Made by a program: the position numbers and the translations under genes. Shown in pieces: positions 25,272 to 33,599 of a DNA stretch of 47,626 nt. The number at the start of each line of letters is the position of its first letter. The first letter of the stretch is position 1. Below the pieces are notes generated by a model. The model saw only the letters and a program-made list of their open reading frames with translations, did no database searches and had not been told where the DNA came from. Source of the stretch: Aeromicrobium sp. (lineage in GTDB: Bacteria; Actinomycetota; Actinomycetes; Propionibacteriales; Nocardioidaceae); NCBI GenBank assembly GCA_025965175.1, contig JAOPXL010000210.1, forward strand, positions 1 to 47,626, given 5' to 3'.

Positions 25272-26432
25272 TCAGTACGACTTGGGCAGCCCGAGGGCGT
25301 GCTGGCCGATGTAGGCGAGGATCAGGTTGTTGTTGATGGGCGCCACCATGGGCAGCCGCGCCTCGCGGAACTTGCGCTCGATGCCGAACTCGACGGCCAG
25401 GCCGTAGCCACCAAAGGTGTCCATCGTGGCGTTGGCAGCCGCCCAGGTCGCCGTTGACGCAAGGAGCTTGGCGGCATTCGCCTCGAAGCCCGGGTTGCCC
25501 CCGGCGTCGTACAGCGCCGCCGCCTTGTTGCGCATCAGGGTCGCGGCCTCCAGATCGGCATACGCTCGTGCCAGCGGGAACGCCACCCCTTGGTTGGCGC
25601 CGATGGGACGACCGAACACCACGCGCTCGTTCGCGTACTGCGTGGCCTTGTTGATGAACCAGTACCCGTCACCGAGGCACTCCGACGCAACCAGCACGCG
25701 CTCGACGTTGAGTCCCGACAGGATGTAGCGGAACCCCTTACCCTCCTCCCCGATGCGGTTCTCGACCGGGACACGGAGGTTCTCGATGACGAGCTCGTTG
25801 GTCTCGTGCGCCGTCATGGTGCGGATTGGTCGGACCTTGATCGCATCGCCGGCTTCCTTGATGTCGACCAGCAGGATCGAGAGGCCGTCGGTCTTCTTCT
25901 CCACGTCCTCGAACTTGCTGGTCCGGCACAGGAGCAACAGGTAGTCGGAGTGCTGGAAACGAGACGTCCACATCTTCGAGCCGTTGACGACGTACTCGTC
26001 GCCGTCACGCCGTGCGAAGGTGCGGATCTTGGTGGTCTCCGACCCGGCGTCCGCCTCGGTGACACCGAACGCCTGGAGCCGGATTTCGTTGGTCGCGATG
26101 CGCGGAAGCAGTCGCTTCTTCTGCTCCTCGTTGCCGTGCCGGAGAATAGTGCCCATGGTGTACATCTGGGCGTGCGCCGGCACACCGCTGCCGCCGGACC
26201 TGTTGATGGTCTCCAGCACGACGGCCGCGTCCATGACGTTGCCGCCGCCTCCCCCGTACTCCTCCGGGATCAGCATCGACAGCCATCCGGCCTTGGCAAG
26301 CGCGTCGACGAAGGCCTCGGGGTAGGCAAGGGTGCGGTCGCACTCCTTCCAATAGTCCTCGTCGTACTGCGAGCAAAGGTCGGCGACCGACTCCTGGATC
26401 GACAGCTGGTCTTCGGTGAGCAAGAGGTTCAT
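25272..26432 (-). CDS. Acyl-CoA dehydrogenase
   Basis: 386 residues from ATG 26432, with GGAG 11 nt upstream; GTG 26444 would add four. Three ACAD domains are visible: an N-terminal helical part (LTEDQLSIQESVADL), the FAD beta-domain with AFGVTEADAGSETTKIRTFA and WTSRFQHSDYLLLL, and a C-terminal helical part with YANERVVFGRPIGANQGVAFPLA and FGGYGLAVEFGIERKFREAR. The usual Glu of the C-terminal EGT loop is absent (APINNNL). A Glu in GLNVERV sits where isovaleryl-CoA dehydrogenase has its base, which fits branched acyl-CoA substrates. It would make an enoyl-CoA for the hydratase at 32643-33422. Confidence 0.9.
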   Translation of the reverse strand: MNLLLTEDQLSIQESVADLCSQYDEDYWKECDRTLAYPEAFVDALAKAGWLSMLIPEEYGGGGGNVMDAAVVLETINRSGGSGVPAHAQMYTMGTILRHGNEEQKKRLLPRIATNEIRLQAFGVTEADAGSETTKIRTFARRDGDEYVVNGSKMWTSRFQHSDYLLLLCRTSKFEDVEKKTDGLSILLVDIKEAGDAIKVRPIRTMTAHETNELVIENLRVPVENRIGEEGKGFRYILSGLNVERVLVASECLGDGYWFINKATQYANERVVFGRPIGANQGVAFPLARAYADLEAATLMRNKAAALYDAGGNPGFEANAAKLLASTATWAAANATMDTFGGYGLAVEFGIERKFREARLPMVAPINNNLILAYIGQHALGLPKSY

Positions 26433-26484
26433 GTGTTCGTTCACTCCGTCGTTGGTGGTCGTGGTGATGGTCTGGCCCGGCGGC

Positions 26485-27831
26485 TCAGCGCTGCGCGTGA
26501 AACTCCCGCAGCGCCGGATGCAGCACCTCGCTGCAGGGGGTCGACTCGTCCGCGGCGAAAATCGCGTCCACGATCCCCGTGGCTCCGTTGCCGAGGAGCT
26601 CGCGCGTCACAGACCGCTGCTCGTCGGCGTCGCGGAAGTAGTAGGTCTCGGGCAGCTCGGAGGCCCGGCAGGTGTGCTCGACGCCGTTGCTGGTCACCGT
26701 GACGACCGCGTCCCGAAAGTCCAGGTCGCTGTCGGGGACTACCTCGAGCCGGTCGGCCAGTCCGCACACGGCACTGTCGTCCCGCTGCCTGTAGTCGTCG
26801 AACGTCAGGGTGCCGTGCGTCAGCAGCTGCGCCGTGGCGAAGCGGACGCTCGACAACGCCGAGGTGATGGACGGGTACGGCGGCTTGCTCTGCGTGCCGG
26901 GGAAGCGTGCGAAGTGCTCGTTCATGCGGACGGTCACCTGGTCGACGGGCGCGCCGGAGAGTCGCTGGTGGAGCTCGCGTGCGGCCAGGGCCACCGCCAT
27001 GTTGTCGCCCAGGGTCGGCAGCGCCTTCGTCCAGACGTCGCGGATCATGTGCTCGGTCGGCGCATGCTGCAGGGCGGCCGGCACGTCGTCCAGGTGCGCG
27101 AACATCCGCAGGAAGCCGTTGGTCGCGTCGAGCGCTCCCGGCCCGGCGGTCATCCCGGCCCGCGCCGCCAGTGCGTAGAGCAGGCCGTCGCGTGCCGCAC
27201 CGGGATTGTGCAGACGCCAGTCCTCGCCACCGGCGCCGACACTGTGGAGTGAGCCGCGACCGACCAGCAGTGCACCACTCACCGCGTGGGCGGTCTGCTC
27301 CGGTGTCAGCCGGGCTGCCCGGCTCGCCGCGGCCGCGGCACCGCCGGTCCCGAAGTTGGGGCTGGGCCGGCGACCCGTCGCCATCATCGCGAGCGCGATC
27401 TCTCCCTCGCCGCCCAGCCAGACCGTCATGGCGTAGCCCGCGATCAGGCCGTCGATGACCTCGCCGTACGTCGCGCCCGTCTCGATGCCAGCAGCGACGG
27501 CCGCCGGGACCACGAAGCTGCCGGGGTGGCTCCACGAGCTCATCTCGGTGTCGTCCTGGAAGCGGGCGCACACGGCCGCGGCATTGGCCTGGACGGCATC
27601 GGCCGCACCGAGGCCGCGCCCGCTGAACCACGCGACGTGGTCACCCTCGCCGGCGCCCAGCTCGAACAGCTCGGTCGACCCGGGGACTGTGTCTGCTGCG
27701 AGGGCGAGGGTGACGGCGTCCGCCAGCAGGACGCGCGCATAGGCACGGTTCCTCGGGTCCTCGAACGAGGCGCCAGCCACGAAGTTGGTAGCCGATCCCA
27801 GGGCGGTGGATGCTGCGATGACCGTGGTCAC
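26485..27831 (-). CDS. MmgE/PrpD-family protein (second, divergent)
   Basis: 448 residues. It follows the family plan, with LLADAVTLALAAD near the N-terminus, an active-site-region counterpart in QANAAAVCARFQDDTEMSSW and SHPGSFVVPAAVAAG, then NFGTGGAAAAASRAARL and HNPGAARDGLLYALAARAGM in the centre. The canonical H-x-x-D-F-D-D stretch is replaced by ARFQDDTE, so the reaction may differ from 2-methylcitrate dehydratase. It overlaps the LivF-like gene by 4 nt and precedes the acyl-CoA dehydrogenase by about 50 nt. Its place at the head of the enzyme part of the operon suggests an early step. Only the family is secure. Confidence 0.8.
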   Translation of the reverse strand: MTTVIAASTALGSATNFVAGASFEDPRNRAYARVLLADAVTLALAADTVPGSTELFELGAGEGDHVAWFSGRGLGAADAVQANAAAVCARFQDDTEMSSWSHPGSFVVPAAVAAGIETGATYGEVIDGLIAGYAMTVWLGGEGEIALAMMATGRRPSPNFGTGGAAAAASRAARLTPEQTAHAVSGALLVGRGSLHSVGAGGEDWRLHNPGAARDGLLYALAARAGMTAGPGALDATNGFLRMFAHLDDVPAALQHAPTEHMIRDVWTKALPTLGDNMAVALAARELHQRLSGAPVDQVTVRMNEHFARFPGTQSKPPYPSITSALSSVRFATAQLLTHGTLTFDDYRQRDDSAVCGLADRLEVVPDSDLDFRDAVVTVTSNGVEHTCRASELPETYYFRDADEQRSVTRELLGNGATGIVDAIFAADESTPCSEVLHPALREFHAQR

Positions 27832-28532
27832 AGGTAGTCCTCCGACAGTGCGAGCTCACGGATCTCGGCAACGTCTCCGCTGCGTCTCAGGGCGCCGGCG
27901 CGAAGGACGTAGCCTCGCGAGGCGAGCTTGAGCGCCGGCCGGGCCATCTGCTCGGAGATCAGCACCGCCATCCCCTGGGCCTGGACGACCGAGATGGCCG
28001 CACTGGTGTCGCCGATCGCCACCGGCGAGAGGCCGAGGAACGGCTCGTCGAGCAACAGCAGCTTGGGCCGGGCCGTCAGGGCGCGGGCGATCGCGACCAG
28101 CTGCTGCTGGCCGCCGCTGAGCGTGCCGGCCCGTGCGGTGCGCCGCTTCGAGAGGAGAGGGAAGGTGTCGAACAGCCAGGCGACGGACGCCTCGCGGTCC
28201 TTCGCGCCCATTGTGTAGCCGCCCGCGAGGATGTTCTCCTCGATCGTCAGGTTGGCGAACACCCGTCGGCCCTCCGGCGAGATCCGGATGCCCAGCTTGG
28301 CCCGGTCGGCCGTCGACATCGACGTGACCTCGCGACCGTCGAAGGTCATACGACCCTCTGCGGTGGGCACCATCCCCATGACGGCGTTCATGACGCTGGA
28401 CTTGCCCGCGCCGTTGGCGCCGACGATAACCACCGTCTCCCCCGTCGCGACCTCCATGTCGAGCGAGCGCACCGCCTCGATGCCGCCGTAGCGGACGCAG
28501 AGACCCTCGATCGTCAGCAGTGACTCAGCCAC
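27828..28532 (-). CDS. Branched-chain-type ABC transporter ATP-binding protein (LivF-like)
   Basis: 234 residues from GTG 28532, with GAGGAG 7 nt upstream. Walker A GANGAGKSS (38-46), Q-loop region ISPEGRRVFANLTIEENI, ABC signature LSGGQQQ, Walker B LLLLDEP and the switch His position changed to ISEQMA, as is common in LivF proteins. It powers import with the LivM-LivG fusion and LivH in this operon. Its first 8 nt overlap the fusion gene and its stop overlaps the MmgE/PrpD start, so transport and catabolism are translated together. Confidence 0.92.
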   Translation of the reverse strand: MAESLLTIEGLCVRYGGIEAVRSLDMEVATGETVVIVGANGAGKSSVMNAVMGMVPTAEGRMTFDGREVTSMSTADRAKLGIRISPEGRRVFANLTIEENILAGGYTMGAKDREASVAWLFDTFPLLSKRRTARAGTLSGGQQQLVAIARALTARPKLLLLDEPFLGLSPVAIGDTSAAISVVQAQGMAVLISEQMARPALKLASRGYVLRAGALRRSGDVAEIRELALSEDYL

Positions 28533-30444
28533 GGTGGATCTCCTCTTCGCGATGGGTTCCTGCCTCCGGTTCGGCCAGCACGGACGGCTCGACGAGGTCC
28601 GCGATGTCGGCCAGCTCCTCGTCGTCCGCGACACCGAGGTACGCGGTGATCACGTCGGGGTTGGTGAGGACGACCTCCGGGGTGCCGTGAGCGAGCTCCT
28701 TGCCGGTGTCCATGACCAGCAGGCGAGGGCAGATCCGTCGCACGAGGTCCATGTCGTGCTCGACGAGCAGCACGGCGCTGCCACGTTCCGCGGCCCACTC
28801 GACCAGCTGGTCGATCCGCCCACGCTCGGAGACCTCGAGGCCGGCGGCCGGCTCGTCGAGCAGCAGCACGGCCGGTCGAGTCGCCAGGGGCAGCAGCAGC
28901 CCGAGGAGCTTCTGGAGCCCGTACGGGAGATCGCCGGCGATGTCGTCCAGACGGGCGTCGAGGCCGGTCTCCCGGAGCAGCTCGTCGAGCTCCTCGTCGC
29001 TGACCCAGCGCTTGCTGAACGCCTCCGCGCGCCGCAGGTTCTCCCGCACGGTCGCGCCCGAGAAGACCGAGGTCTGCTGATAGCTGCGGGCGATGCCATG
29101 ACGGCTCATCGTCTGCGGTGAGCTGCCGGTGAGCGCCTTGCCCGAAAGCGTCACGCGCCCGCCGGACGGCACCATGGCGCCGGAGATCATGTTGATGAGC
29201 GTCGTCTTGCCCGCGCCGTTCGGGCCGATGACGCCGAGGATGTCGCCCTTGCGCAGCTCTAGGGAGACGCCGTCCACCGCGGCGACACCGCCGAAGCGCT
29301 TGGCCAGCGCGTCGACCGAGAGCACCACCTCCCCTGTCGTGACACTCTCGCGACGCGTGAGGGTGTTCGGGACCTGCGTCGTCGTGTCGCCCTCGGCGCT
29401 TCGCGGCTCTGCTCTGGCCCCGGTGTCCGGGGGACCGGGACGGGATACCGCACGGGCGAGGAACTTCGCCGCGTCAACGACGAGGCCGGTGAGTCCGCGC
29501 TTCGCAAAGAGCGTGACGAGGATCAACGCTGCTCCCAGAAGGAGCTGCGAGTACTGCGCCTGCGACGCAAAAACGTGAACGAGCCAGGCCAGGATTAAGG
29601 CGCCGACGGCAGGACCCAGGAAGGACGGCCCGCCGATCACGGACGCCGCTACGTGGTTGACGGCGCTCAGAGGGCCGAAGGAGTCCGGGTGCGCGTTGCC
29701 GAGCTGGTTGATCAGGATCAGACCGGCGAGTCCAGCCACACCGGCCGCACTCACGAAGGCATATGTCTTGTACCGCCACGGCTGGAGGCCGAGGCTCGCC
29801 GCGAGCGGCTCGTTCTCCTCGATGGCAGCGAAGTGGCGCCGCCACACGATTGACACGGTGGCCGCCAGGGCCATGCCCACCAGGGCCACGATGACGGAGA
29901 ATCGAACGAGATCTCCACCAGCGGCGAACTGGGTCGCGCCGAGCGTTGCCGGCGGGATCCCCGAGAGGCCGCTGCTTCCGCCGAGCGGACCCTCCGCTAT
30001 CACGACGATGAGGACGACCACCTGTGCGAGGACGAACGTAACTAAGGCGAAGTAGGTGCCGCGTAGTCGCAGGAGGACCAAGCCGAGCGGGATCGCGAGC
30101 ATGGCGGGGACCACCACGCAAGCCACGATGAGCACGATCGCGTTAGAGGTGACGTTCGTCGCCACGAGCGCAAGCACATACCCGCCCACCGCCATGAACG
30201 GCGGCGAGGCGAACGACAACAGGTTGACCCGCAGCAGGAGCCAGACGTGCATCGACGCCAGCATCGTGATCAGAACGGTCGGGACGAAGGAGATGAGGAA
30301 CGGGTCCGCCGTCAGCTTCGGGACGAAGAATCCCAGAGCGACCAGCAGGAGAGTGATTCCAGGGAGCAGCAGGACGTGCCGACTCCGACGCCGCACGGCA
30401 GAGCTCGTCGTAGACGTGGTCGAGGGTGCGAGGTTCTTAGGCAT
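28525..30444 (-). CDS. Fused ABC permease and ATP-binding protein (LivM-LivG fusion)
   Basis: 639 residues combining two subunits. Residues about 25-335 form a LivM-type permease with roughly ten hydrophobic segments and the EENEPLAASLGL cytosolic loop. A hydrophilic linker (about 336-370, RPGPPDTGARAEPRSAEG) joins it to a LivG-type ATPase with Walker A GPNGAGKTT (407-415), the LPYGLQKLLGL signature variant and LLLDEPAAGLE. Subunits are separate in the classical system. The fusion keeps one permease with one ATPase at fixed ratio. ATG 30444 overlaps livH by 8 nt. Confidence 0.92.
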   Translation of the reverse strand: MPKNLAPSTTSTTSSAVRRRSRHVLLLPGITLLLVALGFFVPKLTADPFLISFVPTVLITMLASMHVWLLLRVNLLSFASPPFMAVGGYVLALVATNVTSNAIVLIVACVVVPAMLAIPLGLVLLRLRGTYFALVTFVLAQVVVLIVVIAEGPLGGSSGLSGIPPATLGATQFAAGGDLVRFSVIVALVGMALAATVSIVWRRHFAAIEENEPLAASLGLQPWRYKTYAFVSAAGVAGLAGLILINQLGNAHPDSFGPLSAVNHVAASVIGGPSFLGPAVGALILAWLVHVFASQAQYSQLLLGAALILVTLFAKRGLTGLVVDAAKFLARAVSRPGPPDTGARAEPRSAEGDTTTQVPNTLTRRESVTTGEVVLSVDALAKRFGGVAAVDGVSLELRKGDILGVIGPNGAGKTTLINMISGAMVPSGGRVTLSGKALTGSSPQTMSRHGIARSYQQTSVFSGATVRENLRRAEAFSKRWVSDEELDELLRETGLDARLDDIAGDLPYGLQKLLGLLLPLATRPAVLLLDEPAAGLEVSERGRIDQLVEWAAERGSAVLLVEHDMDLVRRICPRLLVMDTGKELAHGTPEVVLTNPDVITAYLGVADDEELADIADLVEPSVLAEPEAGTHREEEIHRG

Positions 30445-31306
30445 CGATAATCGTCCTGTGTCCGAGAAGTCCCGAGGGCCGCGCGACGAGCAGCACGAGA
30501 ATCCCTGTGAAGAGAATGAGAGGAGCCCACGATCCGCCGACGTATGTCCCGACGAAGGCTTCGACGAGACCGACGAGCACCGAGGCGATGACGGCGCCGG
30601 GGAGGCTGCCGAGCCCTCCGAGGATGACCGCCAGGAACGAGATCATCAGCACGTGCTCGCCGACGAACGGCGCGAGCGAGAACTGGGGCGTGACAAGGGC
30701 GCCGGTCAAACCGGCGAGCCCCGTCGCGATGGCGAACGCCATGGGAAACAGCACCTTAGGACGCATGCCCATCGCCACGGCCATCTCGCGATCGTCAGTC
30801 AGCGCCCGCAAGGCGTTGCCGACCTGCGTCTTGTAGAGCAGGAGGTAGACCGCTGCGATTGCCAGCCCCGCTACGGCGATGATCATGACCCGCGCGTGCG
30901 GCACGAAGACGCCTCCAAAACGAAACGTGCCGGTCAGGCCGCCCTCGAACTGCGCGGCCTGTGCGCCGAAGAGCGAGAGCATCGCGGCGCCGCCGATCAA
31001 GGACGCACCGAGGGTCATCACGATGGTCGCCAGGTGGTCATCGATGCGTCGTTCGATGACAAACAGCTCGAACACGTACCCGATGGCCGCCGTCCCCAAC
31101 ACTGCGACGATGACGCCGAGCACATAGGGAAGGCCCACCTCATTGGTTATCCAGTACGCGAGGTAGCCACCGACGACGTAGAACGCGCCGTGAGCGAAGT
31201 TGATGACACGCAGGATGCCGAAGGCGAGTGAGAAACCAAGCGCCATGAGGGCGTACTGCGCGCCCAGGGTGAGACCACCGATCGTGGTCTGTATGAATTC
31301 ACCCAT
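30437..31306 (-). CDS. Branched-chain-type ABC transporter permease (LivH-like)
   Basis: 289 residues, almost entirely hydrophobic, with about eight membrane segments. It starts TTIGGLTLGAQYALMALGFSLAFG and includes the LivH-type loop NALRALTDDREMAVAMGM before FPMAFAIATGLAGLTGALV. AGGAGG lies just before ATG 31306. It forms the membrane channel with the LivM part of the fusion protein. Transporters of this class carry many carboxylates and aromatic acids besides amino acids, so the name does not fix the substrate. Confidence 0.93.
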   Translation of the reverse strand: MGEFIQTTIGGLTLGAQYALMALGFSLAFGILRVINFAHGAFYVVGGYLAYWITNEVGLPYVLGVIVAVLGTAAIGYVFELFVIERRIDDHLATIVMTLGASLIGGAAMLSLFGAQAAQFEGGLTGTFRFGGVFVPHARVMIIAVAGLAIAAVYLLLYKTQVGNALRALTDDREMAVAMGMRPKVLFPMAFAIATGLAGLTGALVTPQFSLAPFVGEHVLMISFLAVILGGLGSLPGAVIASVLVGLVEAFVGTYVGGSWAPLILFTGILVLLVARPSGLLGHRTIIDA

Positions 31307-31337
31307 GCTGAGTTCCTCCTTGAGGGCGTGGGGCGGA

Positions 31338-31373
31338 GGGGAGTCCAGCCCGACGGGCCGAGCCGGACTCCCC
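31338..31373 (-). promoter_or_regulatory. Stem-loop between the binding-protein gene and livH
   Basis: GGGGAGTCC (31338-31346) and GGACTCCCC (31365-31373) are perfect 9-nt complements around an 18-nt loop that can itself pair (GCCC with GGGC). It begins 6 nt after the binding-protein stop. No T-run follows on the minus strand, so it is better read as a transcript-stabilising or partial-termination hairpin that lifts binding-protein levels above the permease than as a full terminator. Confidence 0.5.
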
Positions 31374-31378
31374 CGGGA

Positions 31379-32581
31379 TCACTTGTTGGCTTCGAGCTGC
31401 GTGAAGGTGGCCGGCTGGCCACCCTTGATCACACCCATGTTGAACGGCCAGGACATCTCTTGGTTGACCCCGAACTCCTCCTCGCCGGTGTAGACGCCCT
31501 GTCCCAGCAGGTCGTCCTTGAGATCGTGGGAGCGCATCGCCTCGGCGACGGCCTTGGTGTCGTTGATCGTCCCGGCCTCGGTGATCGACTCCAGCAGGGT
31601 CCGCGCACCGGGGATCCACCCGAGCGAGATGCCGGTCGCTTCCATCCCGGTTGCCTTCTTGAATGCCGGCTGGATCTTCTTGACCTCGTCGCTGCCGAAG
31701 TTGACCGGGGCGTAGTAGAAAAAGTCCTTCATGTTGTTCAAGCCAGCGACCTTGGTGATTTCGCCCGTGCTGTCGCCACCGAGGCGGGCGAACGTTCCGT
31801 CGTACCCGGCCTGCCGCAGCTGCTTGATCATTGTTCCGACATCACCTGCGGGGCTCGACGCAAAGTCGATCAGGTCAGGCTTGCTGCGAAGGAGCCGCGA
31901 CACCACCGGAGCGAAGTCCTGCGTTCCTCGCTGGTAGGTGTCCCGGGCGACGTCGAGGCCGGCCTTCTTGTACTGCTGCTCGTCGACGATCGCGATGTCA
32001 TCACCGCTCTGGTCGTTCGGGGCGATGACCTTGACGTTCTTGAAGTTGAACTCCTTCTTGGCGGCCTCGATGATCGGCCCGGCCCAGACGAACGGCCCGG
32101 GTCCGAGGTGGAAGACCAGCGGGTACTTCTTCTCAAGCGCGTCGCGGCCGAATCCGTTGGCCGCCAGCAGCATGTCGTATCGCGCGGCGACAGGCTTCAT
32201 GCCGGTCAGCTCGGTCGCGCCCAGGGGGCCGATCACGAACTTGATGCCCTTGGAGGCGAACTCGGTCGCACCGGCTGCCGCACCCTGGCTGGTGTAGCCG
32301 GTGTCGTAGCTGGAGACCTGGACCTTGCATTTCTTGTCCCCGACCTCGAGACCACCCTCGGCGTTGGCCTCCGAGGCGACGAACTTGGCGGTCGCCTCCA
32401 TGGAGAGGCCGAAGTCGGCGGCCGGACCCGTCAGAGGTCCCAACGTGCCGATCTTCAGGACACAGTCACCCCCTGACGATCCGGACGCGCCCGACGTGGC
32501 ATCCGAGCCACAGGCAGCGAGCGCCGGTCCGGCGACGAGCGCCGCGGCCACCAACAGCAAACGCGTTCTGGTTGTTCTCAT
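31379..32581 (-). CDS. ABC transporter substrate-binding lipoprotein (LivK/Leu-Ile-Val-binding type)
   Basis: 400 residues. The signal peptide ends at the lipobox ALAAC (Cys 24), and the mature protein has the type I periplasmic-binding fold, starting CVLKIGTLGPLTGPAADFG and continuing VSSYDTGYTSQGAAAGATEF, IAPNDQSGDDI and FARLGGDSTGEI. AGGAGG lies 5 nt before ATG 32581. As the surface receptor of the operon's transporter it decides which compound enters. The pocket cannot be interpreted without a structure. It follows the enoyl-CoA hydratase gene by 61 nt and is followed by a strong stem-loop. Confidence 0.92.
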   Translation of the reverse strand: MRTTRTRLLLVAAALVAGPALAACGSDATSGASGSSGGDCVLKIGTLGPLTGPAADFGLSMEATAKFVASEANAEGGLEVGDKKCKVQVSSYDTGYTSQGAAAGATEFASKGIKFVIGPLGATELTGMKPVAARYDMLLAANGFGRDALEKKYPLVFHLGPGPFVWAGPIIEAAKKEFNFKNVKVIAPNDQSGDDIAIVDEQQYKKAGLDVARDTYQRGTQDFAPVVSRLLRSKPDLIDFASSPAGDVGTMIKQLRQAGYDGTFARLGGDSTGEITKVAGLNNMKDFFYYAPVNFGSDEVKKIQPAFKKATGMEATGISLGWIPGARTLLESITEAGTINDTKAVAEAMRSHDLKDDLLGQGVYTGEEEFGVNQEMSWPFNMGVIKGGQPATFTQLEANK

Positions 32582-32642
32582 GCGGTCCTCCTAAGGACTT
32601 CTTGCAAGGTGAGTTGAACTGGTGATTGCTCCTCTGGACCGG

Positions 32643-33422
32643 TCAGCGACCCGTCCAGCGCGGTTCCCGTTTCTCCACGAAGGCGCGAATGCCTTCCTGG
32701 CGGTCCTCGCTGAGGTAAGGATTCGGCCCGACGTTCAGCCGAAGCGCCTGATGCACCGAGAGCTCCCATCCCTTGGTGGTCATCTCCTTGTATCGCCGCA
32801 AGGTCAGGGGCGCGTTTGCGACGATCCCCCTGACGTACGTCTCGGCCTCGGCCCGCAACGACTCGCTGGGCACGACCTTGTTGAACAGTCCCCAGCGGAG
32901 CGCGTCCGCGGACGACAACGGCTCGCCGGTGTAGAGCATCTCGAGCGCGACGGCGCGTGGGATCAGTCGAGGCAGCAGCACCGTGGCGTAGTTGGCACCC
33001 ATACCGCGCTTGGCCTCGGGCATGCCGAGGTTGGCGTGATCCGCGGCGATGCGCAGGTCGCACGCCAACGCCAGCTCACAGCCGCCGGCGAGGACCGGAC
33101 CATTGATCGCGGCGATGACGGGCTTGTAGGTCTCGAGGACCACCTCGAAGAGATTGCGCTCCGCTCCGGTCATCGGCATCGGGAATCGACCGCCTCGCTT
33201 GGCGATGTCGTCGAATTCTTTGAGGTCGCCGCCAGCACAGAATGCCTTGTCGCCGGCGCCCGTCAGCAGGATCGCCCAGACGTCCGGGTCCTCCCCTGCC
33301 TCACAGAAGCGCTCGACGAGATCATGGGTGGCCGACAGGTTGAGCGCATTGCGCCGCTCCGGCCGGTTGATCGTCACGTAGGCCACGTGATCCCGGACCT
33401 CGTACAGAACTTCTTGATCCAC
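32643..33422 (-). CDS. Enoyl-CoA hydratase/isomerase (crotonase family)
   Basis: 259 residues from GTG 33422, with GAGG 7 nt upstream. Oxyanion-hole segments AFCAGGDLKEF and AGGCELALACDLR are present, and both catalytic glutamates of true hydratases appear to be kept (in MPEAKRG and in ALEMLYTG). It would add water to an enoyl-CoA, probably the product of the acyl-CoA dehydrogenase. It is the first gene of the 26-gene minus-strand run and faces the IclR gene across a 177-nt control region, so its promoter probably serves the entire run. Confidence 0.92.
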   Translation of the reverse strand: MDQEVLYEVRDHVAYVTINRPERRNALNLSATHDLVERFCEAGEDPDVWAILLTGAGDKAFCAGGDLKEFDDIAKRGGRFPMPMTGAERNLFEVVLETYKPVIAAINGPVLAGGCELALACDLRIAADHANLGMPEAKRGMGANYATVLLPRLIPRAVALEMLYTGEPLSSADALRWGLFNKVVPSESLRAEAETYVRGIVANAPLTLRRYKEMTTKGWELSVHQALRLNVGPNPYLSEDRQEGIRAFVEKREPRWTGR

Positions 33423-33509
33423 TGTCCAACCTCGTCTCGTGCTGTCCGCACGGTTGTCGATGACCCGGGTCACGTTATGAGCGCGGTCCGTTGCCCGCCC
33501 AGTTGACTT

Positions 33510-33536
33510 CCACATGTCGGAACTATTGATGTGTGG
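33510..33536. promoter_or_regulatory. Candidate IclR operator in the divergent control region
   Basis: CCACA (33510-33514) and TGTGG (33532-33536) are inverted, and CACAT/ATGTG form a second register with a 13-nt spacer. Between the arms is CGGAACTATTG, similar to CCGGAACAAATTG at 36111-36123 upstream of the aldehyde dehydrogenase/aldolase pair. A TTGACT at 33503-33508 may be a weak -35 box for the plus-strand IclR gene. Autoregulation plus control of the large minus-strand operon is the usual IclR arrangement, but the site is only predicted. Confidence 0.35.
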
Positions 33537-33599
33537 CAGGTCACGCGGTGTAAGGATCGGCACCAGCAAAGCAGAACCCCTACGAAGGATCGACGCCGT

